A DNA stretch of 64,000 nucleotides, taken from assembly GCA_963691705.1 (NCBI GenBank), contig OY829539.1, positions 40,805,656 through 40,869,655 on the forward strand, in the 5' to 3' direction. Within the stretch, counting starts at the first letter, position 1. The number at the start of each line of letters is the position of its first letter. A program made the translations under genes and the position numbers. The notes below the pieces were generated by a model, which searched no databases, had not been told where the DNA came from, and saw only the letters and a list, made by a program, of their open reading frames with translations. The DNA is from Viola odorata (Eukaryota; Streptophyta; Magnoliopsida; Malpighiales; Violaceae). This document shows positions 1 to 12,657 of the stretch, piece after piece.

Positions 1-2
1 TG

Positions 3-1815
3 CGGTCACCAGTACTGGCATTACCGGATTTCAATAAAGCCTTTGAGCTTTAGTGCGATGTGAGTGGTATCAGTGTCGGGGCAGTACTTACTCAAGAGGG
101 GTGTCAGATAGCCTACTTCAGCGAGAAACTAAACGGGGCACAACTCAATTATTCCACCTATGATCGGGAGCTATATGCCCTAGTGAGAGCACTTATGGTA
201 TGGGAACACTATCTATTACCTAACTAATTCGTGATCCATACCGACCACTTAAGTCTGAAGTTCCTCCAAGGCCAAGAAAAGTTAAACAAACAGCATGCCA
301 AATGGATGGAATTCATTGAGGCTTTTCCTTACACCATCAAATACAAACAAGGGAAAGAGAACATAGTAGCTAATGCTCTCTCACGCCGGTATGTCCTCTT
401 AAACACCCTTAACGCTCAAATTTTTGGTTTTTCCTATTTAATTGGATTGTATGAGAATGATGAGCACCTGCATCTCATTTGGTACGATAAGTTTCTATTC
501 AAACATCATCGGCTTTGCATACCGCGCTCTAGCATTAGGGAATTACTAGTGTTGGAAGCACATTCCGGTGCTTTAGGTGGCCATTTTGGCATTACCAAGA
601 CTTTGCATGTTCTTAAAACACACTTCTTTTGGCCAAAAATGAAAATTGATGTCGCCAAAATTGTGAACCGATGTCTTGTGTGTAAAAAGGCCAAATCTAA
701 ATCTATGCACCAGACCACTTATATGCCCCTTCCCGTTGCTAACCACCCATAGGTTGATGTTTCCATGGATTTTGTTTTGGGTTTACCAAGGCCTCGACAT
801 GGAAATGATTCCATTTTTTTTGTTGTGGATCGTTTTTCCAAAATGGCGCATTTCATTCCGTGTGCTAAGATCCATGATGCAATTCGCATTGCACATTTAT
901 TTTTCCAACATATTGTGCATTTACATGGTATGCGTAACAACATCGTTAGTGATAGGGATACTAAATTTTTGAGCCATTTCTAGCAGACTCTTTGGGCGAA
1001 GTTGGGTACTAAGCTCGTCTTCTCCACCACTTGTCATCCCCAAACGGATGGGCAAACGGAGGTGATGAACAGGAACTTGGGATCACTCATTCGGGTCATA
1101 GTTGATAAGCATGGTACGAAGTGAGAAGATTGCATTGCCTTCATTGAATTTTCTTATAACCATGCACATCACTCATCTACTGGATTTTCTCCCTTTGAGG
1201 TGGTCTACGATTTCCAACCGTTAACCCCTCTTGATCTTTTATCGTTTCCTGTGAGTTTCTTAAAGTGTGTAGATGGAGAAACCAAGGTCGCGGAGGTGAA
1301 GAAGTTGCATGAGCATGTCCGCAAAAATATTAAAAATATGAATGACCGTGTAATAACCAAACGTAACATCGGTAAAGTCCCTATCGTGTTTGAACCAGGA
1401 TAGTGGGTGTAGTTGCATTGGCGAAAAGACCAGTTCCCACAACAACGACACGGCAAGTTGAGTCCACGGGGTGACAGACTTTTCTAAATCCTCCACCGCA
1501 TCAACGCTAACACCTATGTCTTAGACTTACCCGGTAAGTATGGTTCCGTTAGTAACACATTTCACGTTAATGACTTTACTCTTTGCCCTATAGGAATCGA
1601 TAACCCTTCCGATATGGATTCAAGGATGAATCCTTTCAAAGGAAGAGGAGATGATACGACCATGGATGATAATCCAGATAACTAGAAGTAAGGCCAAGAA
1701 ACTTGCACTGTGGATTGGGGCAGCAATGGAAGAAACTTCCGAACCCAAAGGGCGAACCTTAACAGTGATTAAACATTGTAACGGGGATCAAGAACCTAAT
1801 GGTGAACCTTACTGA
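3..1815 (+). pseudogene. Ty3/gypsy chromovirus-type pol remnant (RNase H, integrase, C-terminus)
   Basis: One reading frame runs from the window edge to about 1680, broken only by stop codons (near 51, 225, 750, 981, 1122, 1401, 1407 and 1485). It then shifts to another frame, which ends at 1813-1815. Visible parts are an RNase H end ([24 protein letters not shown]), the integrase zinc region (HFGITKTL, CLVCKKAKS), the integrase core ([27 protein letters not shown]) and a C-terminus ending ITRSKAKK after the frameshift. These motifs place it in the plant chromovirus group of Ty3/gypsy; the exact clade is uncertain. Several stops replace an expected Trp (for example just before VDVSMDF), as expected from C-to-T decay. 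The 5' part (gag, protease, reverse transcriptase) lies outside the window. Dead copy. Confidence 0.9.
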
Positions 1816-2670
1816 AATCGACATCATCTCAAGAATGTGCACCTTTCCAGAAGTGATTAGCTACCGATAACCTTTAAGGGAGTTATCGGGAACAAGTCAT
1901 CTTCCGGGAGAGGACACTTACTGGGAATCTCCAAAGAACTTCCAGGCACCAACAACGCCAATATATACTTATCGGGAACCAACTGGGAGACTACCGGATA
2001 CTGATAACCAACTGCACCTCTGACGGTTTTACGCACGCAACATTTTGGACAATTGGAAGCTTGAGCTAACGACATACCGATATGTACTCTAACGGCATAC
2101 TGTTAGCCTCCACATTTTAATTAAAGAGATTTTGTACTTTATTTTGTAAGGCAATAGGCCACCCCTTTTCATTTTATAGTCAGTTTAGACTTTGAGTAAA
2201 ATTGTAGAGTGAGAATACTCATCCCCTTTCACCCTAAACTCCCCCTTTCCTTGAGAGAGTTAGCTTGAGTTGAGAATAATCCTCCCTAACGCTCCCTGGA
2301 AAATCTATCTTTTCTTGTGAGCTTGTTACTTGTGTTTACTATAACATTCTTGTAACCTTTGGTAATCTGGTTTGAGTGAAATATATGAATATTGTCTATT
2401 GTTTTCCATCCATGTGTTCTTCAAGATTCAAGTGTGTTTAACGCTAATCTCCGCCTTGTTCATCTCCCCATCTCATCTCTATCCGTTCATCCCTCCAGTA
2501 ATATCTTTCCTTTCCTCCGTGTCTTTCCTTGTTTCCTATTTTTGTTGCATCATCCGTGTCCTTCTTTTCTTTATTGAGTCGTGTCTTCCTTGTTATCGTG
2601 TGGATAAAGTCTTGGGCTAGATCTTCCTAAAATGTTCCATACACTACGGTTCATTCAATCCGAGCTGGAG
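1816..2670 (+). repeat. Probable 3' UTR and 3' LTR of the chromovirus
   Basis: This non-coding stretch directly follows the pol stop of a plus-strand element, where the 3' LTR should lie. It has no credible ORF; the 2372-2620 frame is low-complexity. No second LTR copy is in the window, so the edges are inferred. The right edge is set near a CA-ending GCGTATCA at about 2671. Confidence 0.4.
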
Positions 2671-3398
2671 CGTATCATGGTGAATGCAATCATACCCTTT
2701 TAGTCTTTACCAAGAATTAAAATAGTTTAGCTAGACATAATAATAATTAAAAAATATAAATTAAATTGCATAAGAAAGAATCCTTGAAACAAGAAAGAAC
2801 ACGAAGTAAAAAAAAAAAAAACTAGAATTAAATCCAAAGAATAAAAGTTAGGTTGTTGATAATTCAAGGAAAGATTAGATAGTCTCTTTCCTTTGATTAT
2901 TATCCCCAACCAATGTTCAAAATCCTAAATTTGAAACCTAAATAATTTGTATCTTATACAAAAAAAATTACAACTGCACTAAAAATTAAATCCTATTTAA
3001 ATTTAAACATGTTTAAAGGCACCAGTTGCTTCCTTCCCAATTTCACGTCCTGGGCCCAAAGTCTGGCTTGTTGCTTCCCAGGCTCTCAGCTGTATGGATC
3101 TAGAAACTTGTCTTGGTATGGAAAATATTTTTGGTTTATATTTCTAGAAAATTTGTCTCAATAGTCCTTTTCTGCTTGAAATACTACATTCTTGGTGTAG
3201 AAATGCCTCTTGTCTCAAAATTGAGTAATCTTTGTCAAAACATGACAATTTTAGCTCTTTTTTTTCCAAAAGCATTCTCAAAGCTCATATCTGCAAGAAT
3301 GAAGAAATTGGGGCTTAAAACAACAATATTACCATAAAAAGATACACAATTAGATAGCAAAAATAACCAAAATAAATACTCAATTAAATCTGCCCACA
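2671..3398 (-). repeat. Probable 3' LTR of Athila-type element B
   Basis: AT-rich non-coding DNA. Its right edge (TGCCCACA, ending 3398) matches the layout of the Athila A 3' LTR edge at 23530. In the element's sense strand the LTR would start TGTGGGCA, directly after a purine-rich stretch at 3399-3420. The left edge is not visible, and no partner LTR is present. Confidence 0.45.
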
Positions 3399-3420
3399 CT
3401 TGCCTAATGCTTGCCCTCGA
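3399..3420 (-). promoter_or_regulatory. Putative polypurine tract of Athila B
   Basis: On the minus strand this reads GAGGGCAAGCATTAGGCAAG, directly upstream of the presumed 3' LTR. The equivalent site in Athila A (23531-23550) reads AAGGGTAAGCATCGGGCAG. Matching position and sequence in two elements supports a role in priming plus-strand DNA synthesis. Confidence 0.5.
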
Positions 3421-4704
3421 GCATTCATAAAAGAAAACAAATAATAAACAAAACTCAAAAACTCATCTTCTGATCCCATCATCAATCTCACCATAAGGAA
3501 TACACAAACACTTTAAACCACAAATCCATTCCAGATTATCAAGGCCTAATCAATACCCCAAACATCCAACATCCAAATAGAGCCATGATTGCATGCTATA
3601 TATTCTCAAAATATTACGAGAACAAAACATTTATAAATCAATTTGATGACCATATAAAGTTGTTGACATTTATGCAACACACATGCAAAAACATACAGAA
3701 GCCAAAAAGGCTATACAATGCAGTTTCACATTAAATCTGAATTTTATTTTTCAATGGCCTTTGGTCTCTTCTTTCTTTTCTTTTCACAACTAGACATTTT
3801 TTTTCCACAAGTTTTGCTTCACATATTCTTGCATATTTCTATCTTTCTTTTCATTGTTGTAGTAAAGAATCTTTATTCTTTTTTTTTTATTATTCAATGG
3901 TATCAGTTATAAAACAAGAAAAAGATGCATGAAATTCACACACACTACCAATGATACTAGATTTGGCCCTTAAGGGGTTAGTACACAACCATAATTATGA
4001 CTCAAGACAAGTGGGAGAAGATGTCGAATCATCTACTCCATCTAGAATGAGGGCATGGTGATGAAAAACAAGCACACACAGTCATGCAATTAAAGGAATA
4101 TGACTCTCATGCAACAGACTGATAGCTCTACATGCTCAGAAAAATTCTTGGCTCAGAAAATAGTTTTGGTATTCCTATAACACTTCAAGAATTCTCAGCA
4201 TAACTATCATAAATCTATGGGGATGAATAGTATATAAAAAGGCATTGAGAATGTTAAACTAGATCGGATGCCTTGTTAATGAAACATGGATTTGCAATTT
4301 TACGTGTTTTAAGTTTTTAAGATAGTGAAATCAATGACAGAATGCAAAAATGAGTTTGAGTTAAAACACAACATGCAAGTGTCAAAACTAACTAAAACAC
4401 TGCACACAAAAAAAAGAAAAATTAAAATCATGCAAAATTTTGAAAAACTAAACTAAAATCTAGAAAATAGAAACTCACATCATGTATGTATTCACAAATC
4501 ATACATAAACAACAAACATTCAAATAGATATTCACAAGAATCCTCCCCACATTTAAAGGACAGATTGTCCTCAATGTGTGAGTTTGGTAAGGCATTATTA
4601 AAACATAACATCAAACAATATACATGAAAAGAAAAACACATAAAATAAAAGATAGAAATTGAAAATTAAAAAGAAAGGAAAAACTAGGGCAATTATTTTT
4701 AAGC
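3421..4704 (-). other. Non-coding 3' internal region of Athila B
   Basis: This AT-rich stretch lies between the Athila-type ORF and the 3' LTR, and I see no gene in it. Around 4540-4600 it carries a phrase (CCCCACATTTAAAGGACAGA, then TGTCCTCAATG) with a close counterpart in Athila A at 25130-25165. That shared phrase confirms the family relationship. Confidence 0.55.
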
Positions 4705-6195
4705 TTATGGGGCTGCTGGTGGTAGTGGGTCTAAGAAAACTCTATCAAACTTTTCCAGAAACTTGATGATATCCTTGGGTAACTTCTTGTTAAGCTCATT
4801 TGTAACCTCTTGTTCTGCTAGGAGCCTTCTCATCAAGTTGTCAGTTTCATCCTTGTGCTCCATCCATATTTCTAACATGTCTAAGATCCTCTGTATCCTT
4901 CTTTCTTAGTCTGCATTCCCTTCTTGGCCTGTGTGTCTTGTCTGATTTGGTTGTGGAGGGATAGAGACATCTTCCTGGCTTGAAATTTCTTCTTTCTTGT
5001 TGCTTCTTTCTTGGATGAAGTTGGTGCTGTCTTTTTCTTTAGTGCAAATATGTACACCCCATTGTGCTTATGTCTAAATATAAGGTCCTCCACTAGTGTA
5101 TAACCTGCACTAAGACAGACAATACCCTTCTCTAAGTGAAAATATCTCATAGAATCTAAGGCTTTCAAGTCAAGCAATTCCAAGTCACTAGCACTGGCAA
5201 TGTCTAAGTTTCTAGATTTAGTAGCTATCTTAGTGATTAGGGACCCATGATAACTCCAAATTGTGAAGCTAGCCAGTAACCTAGGTTAACTTTATGACCA
5301 TTCAACATGCACTAAAATATGTAAAGTTCCTTTTTAGACAAATTACCAAAAATATTAGACTTGCCACCAAAAGTGATAGTAAATGCTTTGTGAATAATTC
5401 TAAGGGCAGGATCATGGATCATGTGGCCCTTAGAGTTCTTGTCAAATTCTACTAGGAGATTTCCAATAATTTTCTTAAAAGTTGTTTAGTTATTGAATGT
5501 ACTAGGGATAGTAATGATGGATTTAACATACCAAGAAGCAGACAACTCACTAGAAGCAACAAATCCAAGCAAAACATTGAAATCATTCAAGGACAAATGA
5601 GACCATTCATTCATGAGCCTAAATTCAATACTTAAACAACATCAACACACAAATTATGTTTTCCTTTTGTATTAAGTGTGTCAGTGTCAAACAAAATATA
5701 GTATTGAATTCTAAGCAAAGTTCAGCATTAGCAGGTTGGTCTAAAGAAAACAAAGGCTCTCAATTAATGTTCTGAATTAACATCCTACCATTCTTAGCCA
5801 ATCCTAATTTGTCAAGAAATTTAAAATTAAAATGAGCACAAGCATGAATAACATTATTAGAGTTCATGCGATCAAGTTTGGTTTTAAACTTCTTTTTCAA
5901 ATCAATGGAATCAAATTGCAGCCTGTCATTACGAAAATTAATTGTAGGAGTTACCTTACCTTTTGATTTCTTTAATTCCTCCATGGCTTTGGTCAGGTCT
6001 AGCTAGTCATTGGTGGGGAGTTTGCTTCTTCCTCATCTCCTTGAAGATCCATTAGCAGATCTACTGCAATCTTCTATTTTCCTTTCTTTTTCTCCTCCGT
6101 CTGGCTACAATTATGACCCAGACTCTTCATTTTTTGTGGAGTGTACTCCTTCTTCTTTTTTACGATCTTTTTATGGGCCACTTGCTTGACCCTAG
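4705..6195 (-). pseudogene. Athila-type downstream ORF (ATHILA/'env-like' family), broken
   Basis: This is a minus-strand coding remnant with several stops and at least one frameshift. From N to C it shows a Lys/Glu-rich start (around 6190-6000), a segment with MEELKKSKGK and FKTKLDRMNS (5984-5760), a core containing LRIIHKAFTITFGGKSNIFG and then KKELYIF (about 5390-5290), and a Lys-rich tail (5183-4881). In a different frame it closes with EIWMEHKDETDNL and a stop at 4705. The core block matches the ATHILA ORF family found after pol in Athila retrotransposons, and aligns with the Athila A copy (LRILHRYLALTFTGKYNSSG). The function of this family is unknown; it is often called env-like because of its position. 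The N-terminal side stops at the Stowaway MITE, and gag and pol are absent, so only the 3' end of this element survives. Confidence 0.75.
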
Positions 6196-6202
6196 ATTAT
6201 TA

Positions 6203-6432
6203 ATCCCTCCGTCCCTTTTTAGTTGTCGCTTTTTCATTTTTCACAATAACCAAGACAATCATTAGAGTACAATTATTGTATATTTTTTTACTAAACTACC
6301 CTTATTAATTATGAACCATTCCTTTTTAATTTTCCTCCAAAAAGTGGTTAATTTAAAATTATTTAGAATTAATTGTCATTGACTAAAAAAGTGATCTTGA
6401 AAACTGAAAAGCGACAACTAAATAGGGATAAC
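6203..6432. mobile_element. Stowaway-type MITE (Tc1/Mariner superfamily)
   Basis: The left end reads CCCTCCGTCCCTTTTTAGTT, the classic Stowaway terminus. The right end is its inverted complement with a few changes (AAAAGCGACAACTAAATAGG). TA dinucleotides flank both ends, consistent with a TA target duplication. It is about 230 bp with no coding capacity. It sits about 0.85 kb upstream of the PTAC6 start codon and marks the edge of Athila B. Confidence 0.85.
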
Positions 6433-7272
6433 CATTTCTTGAAAAAAGTAATTATTGTTCCTCGTATGAATCTATTTATGATTCATAACCTATAATAATT
6501 ACAAGATCTCACGGTTTAATTACGAAGCGTTGTACAAACTAAACACTAACTCTTACGGTTTTGACCTAAGTACTTGAATTCGGGGTATTATAATTAAACC
6601 CCCTGTTTACTTTTTTCTTTTTGTCATTTTTGGACCTTACACTCACATAAAACTAATATATTAAGCCTTCCTTTTCATGTGATCATTAAGTGATGATGTG
6701 AATATTTTTTTTTAAATTATTACTATTATTTTTTGTCGCAATTTTAGAAATTTTTATTTTATTTTGAGTAACATGCCAGTCCTATAGAGAAAAAAAAAAC
6801 TTAATGATAAAATAATAAAGTCATTATTTAATGACCATATCAGTAGGGAGGATCCAATGTATCAATTTTCTGTATGTACAATATCCGAAATAAATAAAAA
6901 AGTTAACGAAGAATCAAACTATTAATTTTACTGGAGTATAAGGTTTTACATATCATTAACGCAAGTATTACTGGTACAAATCTAAACAAAAGTATCGTAT
7001 TTTTTTAAGTAAAAAGATTATTTAGTGTATTTTTTTCCACTTTTCCTTTCAACTTTCATCAAATTTAATTAGTTACATTTACATTTTCTTTTTAATTAGT
7101 TTCACCATTCATCAACGCTGTCCTGTTGCAATTTCCGCTAGAACTCTCACCTGCACACGATCCCCAACTCCCAAAACCCAATCCAAAACCCCCCCTTTAA
7201 CCCCTCCAGGCTCCAGCTCCTTTCTGAGAACTTTCTTCGTTTCCATTTTTATACCTGTCACTGCCAAGCGCT
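6433..7272 (+). other. PTAC6 upstream region and 5' UTR
   Basis: AT-rich up to about 7100, then a C-rich pyrimidine stretch (7150-7260) typical of a plant 5' UTR directly before the start codon. I see no clear TATA box and no other gene. Confidence 0.5.
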
Positions 7273-10200
7273 ATGGCTACTACTCTGCACCAACTCTTCT
7301 CCTCGCTACCGTTCACCACCAGACCACCTTCCGCAACAATGGCCACCACTCATTTCTTCCCCTCCTCTATCAAACTCAACCAATACTATCCCTACCATTT
7401 CCCCAAAAATCCCTTCAAAGCCCCACCAACATTCATTCCAAAAGCTGACGACGGGGATGTCGAGTCAGGTGGGGCTGAAGATTACGACATGGACGAGGAA
7501 GAGATGGATGAGGTTGACAACAAGAAAGACTACGATGTGGAGTATGACCCTTTGTCCGCTTCAGATGGTGGGGATGAAGATATTGCAATGGTGGATAGCA
7601 AGAGTTTTGTGTCAACACAGGGCTGGCATTCTGAAAAAATCGTTGATTACCGGATAGATGAAGAGGAGTTCCACAAGATTAGCTTGATGGACTGCGATTT
7701 CTTTATAAGGAAACCCCCTGACCCGGATAATGATGTCTATGATTTCAGAGAGGTATGGCTTCTCTTTCTCTACCATATTTATCTGCCCGTTTTTGCTCAA
7801 TTCAGTTTAATAGATTTCGTTTGCTTATTTTTAAGTCATGTTGTTTTCGTTGTTGTAGATGCATGTCACTCCGCCAGATACTGATGTTTATGCTATACCC
7901 AGGGTTCTAGCTCCATTGCCACAAAAGGTTTTGTAATCTTCTTTCCATCTTATCAGTTTTTTTGTTCCTTTTTTCTTGGAATAATTTTTTCATTGAACTT
8001 TGTTGTTTTACTTTTGAAAAAATTAAAATAAAGAAAAGAGAATGGCTGTGGTGAAAGGAGCATGTATTGAATTGTTATATTCAATGTGTCATTTGCATGG
8101 TCTCGGTTTATTCATATTGCTTAAATAGATGCATTTGTTTGTTCATATTAATTGATTTTGCTTCTTTTATTGGAAAAATACAGTACATTCGGTGTGCACA
8201 GACTGATTATGGAGGTTACAATCTAACAGAACCGCCTATTGATGCACCTCGAGATCCAATGTATAGATGTGACAGGGAGATATATAAGGTATGAGAGATT
8301 TACTGGCAAGTTTCTTTCTTCTTTATGAAATACAATAGTAGGTGACATGAAGCATCTTGTTTTGTTTTTTGTTTTTCTTAAATCCTTTATGCTGAACTTG
8401 TAACAAATATGTATAACAATTGCAAACTTTGCTTTTGTCCTTTGAACTAGGAGCGCAATATTAGTGAAATGGAAACAATAATACCACAAATCATGTACTA
8501 AGCCTGTAGTTAATGAAATCAAATCATTGCTGGCCTTGTTCATGGGCATAGATTACATGGCAACACATACTTTTATGGTCATAACATTTCTAAGGATGTG
8601 CACGCCGCCTTGTTTTGCCTATCATCTATGCCAGTCTTGTTCTCCGTCATAAATTTGTTTGGTCGTCTTATTTGAGCGGTAGATAGATATACCTTCATGA
8701 CATTGTCAAGTAACTCAAAACCAACTTATGACATCAAAGACAACTTTTGACCATATTTATCATTTGAGTTCATTGCATTTTTGGGAGGCTGGACACTGGG
8801 TGCTCTGTCTACAACTTTAGGCTTTTTTCCTGCTGATGTATTTGTTCATAGATTTATGTGAGTGGTAGGAGAACTAGCTTTATGAAGTTGTCCAATTATT
8901 TCTTGTGAATGTTTCACTCTCCACATCCGTTGCCCAATGTTGGGAGTATGGGTCTTTTTCTTTCCTAATTATACTCTAGTACAAACAGCTAACAATGTTG
9001 TTGAAACTTGAATAGGCTTAGAGATTTGGTCTAACCCTTTCCTGAGTGAAATGTAATTTTGTTATGAGATGTGTATTAAATGTTGTAATTGAGAATACCC
9101 TGAGTTGTTAGATCCTAAGCAATCAGTTACATTTATTAGTTCTTGCAACAACACACAACTAAATGACGTAGTCCTGATTCAATAATATTTTGGCCCTAGA
9201 GGTGTACATAAATATATTTGCTTTATTTACACAATTGGAGAAGTTTTGACTAATCCTGGAAGTTAGATATATTTGTTTCTCTATGGCCGTTTAGTCATCT
9301 AGATGTTTCCTGATTGTGTTACGTTTGGGAAAAGAGTAAGAAGTTACATAGTAAATCCCTCCAGATAGATCAGTTCTTTATTAGCATTTGGTATGTTGTA
9401 TATGGCTCTAACAAGATTAGGGTCTTGGTGATCATACTGCATTACAATTACTTTCTGTAAAATGATTTTCCTTTGGCCACAACATCATTATCATGGTTTC
9501 TGCTCCAGGTTTTCTTATTTAAGCATTACAGGAATCGGCGGCTAGGTGATCCAGAATTTTTCTTAGACTATGAAGAGATTTATGTTATTGATTCCAAAAC
9601 AAAGTCAATAACCAGAGCTAAGGTGTTGGTAAGAAACTTGAATGTGGCATCTGATTTATCTGATTACGATATTTCATTTCAAGTTTGGATCATCTGTGTA
9701 GACTATTGTAGTTTGATGAGTTGTAGTAGTCTGGCTGCCATGACGGTGTTTCTCAATTCAGCATAGTTTAAGGGTAGTTGAGAAAGTGACGTGGTTTTCA
9801 TATTAGCATATATAAACGTTTTGGAGCTTCTTGCTTCGTTATCAACAGAAGTTAGGAATTTAGAATGGGACTGAAGGTTCTCACTGGTCTGGCCTTATTT
9901 AAATTCCACCAGTTTGTGTCCGAGTTCCTCTACACTCTACACATATTTTTCCCTGACTATATGGGGCACTATTCATCCGGGTTATCCTGGAGTATGATAT
10001 TTGCAAATCTTCTTTTTAGTTGCTGACGTCGTTGACGGGATAGTTGAAGTGTTTGCATTAAAAGTGTTTAGATACGGATTTGCTGGATGCTAGTTCTACC
10101 AAGCCATATGTTGCCACTCAACTTCTTATGCATTTGCTGCTTGTTTCATGTTATCTGTTAATTTACTGTGCCATTGATCCACCTTTAATAGGTTACACAC

Positions 10201-10483
10201 CCTGGTGGAAGAAATAGGGATCGAAAGACGGACTTGCTTGTAGTACGGGATAAGGGTACATCCTTCAAAATTATTGATGCGGTAACTGCTCTGCTTTAAG
10301 TGACACTACCAGTTTATTCGTTGGCTGCCATTGTTTGGTTGAAGATTTTCTCTTTGATTCTTGTAGAGTGAAAGGGAGCATCCTACCACTATAATAGAGA
10401 AGGAAGAGTGGCTGAAGTCTAGGGACGACATGGAAAAACATCTTAGAAAGTTACGGGACTTTGGCGTCTCAAATTGGTTCTAA
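7273..10483 (+). CDS. PTAC6: Plastid transcriptionally active chromosome protein 6 (pTAC6/PAP8), six exons
   Basis: Nuclear gene for an essential accessory subunit of the plastid-encoded RNA polymerase, needed for chloroplast gene expression and greening. Exons: 7273-7752, 7859-7927, 8184-8288, 9509-9628, 10192-10281 and 10367-10483. All introns have GT-AG ends and all junctions fall between codons, giving 326 residues, close to the length known for Arabidopsis PTAC6. Residues 1 to about 60 are Ser/Thr/Pro-rich with few acidic residues, as in a chloroplast transit peptide. A very acidic stretch follows (about 60-115), then the conserved family core beginning at EEEFHKISLMDCDFFIRKPP. Exon 4 starts VFLFKHYRNRR and the protein ends KLRDFGVSNWF, both family hallmarks. 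A second Met (7339) could also start translation, but the first gives the fuller transit peptide. No break is visible. It is the only intact host gene here. Confidence 0.96.
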
Positions 10484-10719
10484 TGAATTAGCTTGGTCCT
10501 ACTATGTGAAGCTGAAGGGGGATGGACACATGTTTTACAATAAGTCGGATGACTTGTTAATAAAGCATTTAAGTTCATCAGTCAAGTGTATTTGTGTATC
10601 TCAAAGGGAGATGAAATTTTAAACAAAAATAACAGACAAACACAATTAGGACAAACATGCATTGACTGACTCAACAAAATGGGATGTGGTTCTACTTGTA
10701 TGCTTATCGCACTTTCGTG
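10484..10719 (+). other. 3' flank and probable 3' UTR of PTAC6
   Basis: Ordinary AT-rich DNA with AATAAAG at about 10558, a plausible polyadenylation signal. It ends at the 8-bp target duplication of the downstream MITE. Confidence 0.5.
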
Positions 10720-11115
10720 CAGTGTTAGAACCGGACCGGCTGGTCTGACCAGTTTAATTGCGAAATTTATACGATTTAGCTATCTGACCAGATAAATATG
10801 CGAACCGGATTTGACCGGTTGAATCGGTCGGTTTTTATACAATCAGCGACCCGGATTGAACTAGCTGGTTTAATGCTTCTTCTCCAAAACGATGTTGTTT
10901 TGGTATTTTTTTTTTAAAAATTTTGATGGGTCGGCTCATTACAGACATGGGCCGCCCATCAGAATATGAAAATTTACCGGTTCAATTATCTAAGATTGAA
11001 CGGTTTAATATGTAAACGGTTCAATTGGTCAATCCGGTCGAATCTGATTAAACCCGATCGAACTAGAAAATTTTCATTTATGGTTTGTTGTCCGACTCGA
11101 TTCTGATAACTATTG
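10720..11115. mobile_element. hAT-type MITE, older copy
   Basis: It starts CAGTGTTAGAACCGGACCGG and ends with the degenerate inverse GATTCTGATAACTATTG. Exact 8-bp direct repeats CTTTCGTG flank it (10712-10719 and 11116-11123). A CAGTG terminus with an 8-bp duplication is diagnostic of the hAT superfamily. Non-coding. It shares terminal and internal sequence with the MITE at 16136, including the ATTGAACGGTT block and the ATTACAGACATGGGC block. Confidence 0.9.
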
Positions 11116-11123
11116 CTTTCGTG

Positions 11124-11705
11124 TGTTATTATTAATAAATTTTAAATATTAGATTAATGATTTTTTTCGTGTCATTATTTACAAAAATTATTTTATCTCG
11201 TCCCTCTATTGTATTAACATATATAAAATATTTCACTATTCTTTGAAATTGGCTATTTTCTATCCTTCTCTCGATATCTTTATTACGTGGACAAAACAGT
11301 ATAATAGGATAAGTAAAATATTACTCTCTCTGTCCATAATTAATAAACGCGTGTACTGTAGACACGCATCTTCAGGAAGCCGGATGACTCACTATTTGAC
11401 CCCAAAAAATTTCGTACTTTTTTTAATTCGTATTATGTCACATTGGGAACGTAGTGCCACGTCAGACATGGCACAAGTTTAAAAAATTAAATAAAAAAAT
11501 GAAATGAGGCGAAATTAGAAACTAAAAACAATAACCATTTTTCTAAGCGTGAACACCATTCTCCTTCAGCAACCCCTCCATTATTTGGCTTGGATTCTAT
11601 ATTGGCTATTACGAAGACTAAAAAATCAAAACCTTAAGCTCTTTTCATCCCAGATGACCCTAAAAACTACTCACTACCAAACCTTGGAACGTGCCATAAT
11701 TGACA
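11124..11705. other. Gene-free AT-rich spacer
   Basis: No coding frame with family resemblance. A CTCTCTCTGTCC stretch near 11323 resembles one MITE end, but I see no matching inverted end. Confidence 0.4.
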
Positions 11706-11815
11706 AACTTAGACCATCAGCAGCAATGGACTATTGGAGGACTATTGGAGGGAGTATTCAAACTTAGACCATCAGCAGCAATGGACTATTGGAGGACTAT
11801 TGGAGGGAGTATTTG
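11706..11815. repeat. 55-bp tandem duplication at the probable left end of the Harbinger element
   Basis: The block starting AGACCATCAGCAGCAATGGA at 11711 is repeated almost exactly at 11766. A partial third GCAGCAATGG follows at 11818. Terminal or subterminal duplications are common in PIF/Harbinger elements. The right counterpart may be CCCTGCTGTGAGAAGTGG near 15445. Confidence 0.7.
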
Positions 11816-12022
11816 GTGCAGCAATGGGTTATTGAAAGACCAATTGTCTACTAGGATAGTCCGGGTACCAAAATTTGGTACCGGACTTTTCTGACAGTGG
11901 GAGCCCCACTGTCAGTTTATTTAAAAAATAAAAAATAAAATAATGAGGTGGCCCAATGGCAGCGCGCCATGCGTGCGCTGCAGGGCTGTCAATTGGCCAC
12001 CGCATTATTTCTTTTTTTTCCC

Positions 12023-12290
12023 CCTCATTTTTTAAATGGGTTTTTTATAATAAATATTGAAAATAATTTTATAAAAAATATACCATTATTTTTAATTTTT
12101 TGAGATCTATAAATTGAGACTATGTTTGTATTATTTGGACACTAAAAAAAATCAGAGTTTTTTACATTTTTTTTTTCATTTTCTTCTTTTTAAATGCTTT
12201 TTTTCATAATAATTACTCAAAATAATTTAAAAAAATATATCATTATTTTTATTTTTTGAGATCTATAAATAGAGCTTGTGTTTGTGTCAT
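12023..12290. repeat. Diverged tandem duplication, period about 156 bp
   Basis: Two AT-rich copies can be aligned on the shared GAGATCTATAAAT, found at 12102 and 12258. Each is followed by a similar TTGTGTTTGT-like phrase. The second copy abuts the start of the transposase remnant, so the duplication seems to replace its 5' portion. Confidence 0.6.
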
Positions 12291-12657
12291 TAGTCGCCGG
12301 GGATGCTTGTGATGAGTATGTGAAGATTGGAGAAACCACTGCACTTTAGTGCACTCGTAATTTTTGCGAAGGAATAATTGCCTTGTTTCAAGATGAATAC
12401 TTAAGATGGCCAAATGTGGAAGACTTGCAAAGGTTACTCCGAGTTGGTCAGGAGCGTGGTTTCCTCGGAATGATTAGAAGTATCGATTGCATGCACTGGC
12501 AGTGGAAGAATTGTCCTAAGGCTTGGCAAGAGCAGTTTACTAGTGGACACAAGGGCACGGCAACATTTATCCTCGAGGCAGTGACGTCCTATGATTTGTG
12601 GATATGGCATGCTTTTTTTGGCTTGCTCGGAACATTGAACGACATAAATGTACTAGA

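Noticed and set aside
2372..2620. 82-residue hydrophobic ORF
   Set aside because: It lies in the presumed LTR and is pyrimidine-rich low complexity.
9473..9766. 97-residue ORF as a separate gene
   Set aside because: It is exon 4 of PTAC6 plus flanking intron sequence.
11320..11480. Second Stowaway-like MITE
   Set aside because: Only one CTCTCTCTGTCC-like end is present, without an inverted partner or target duplication.
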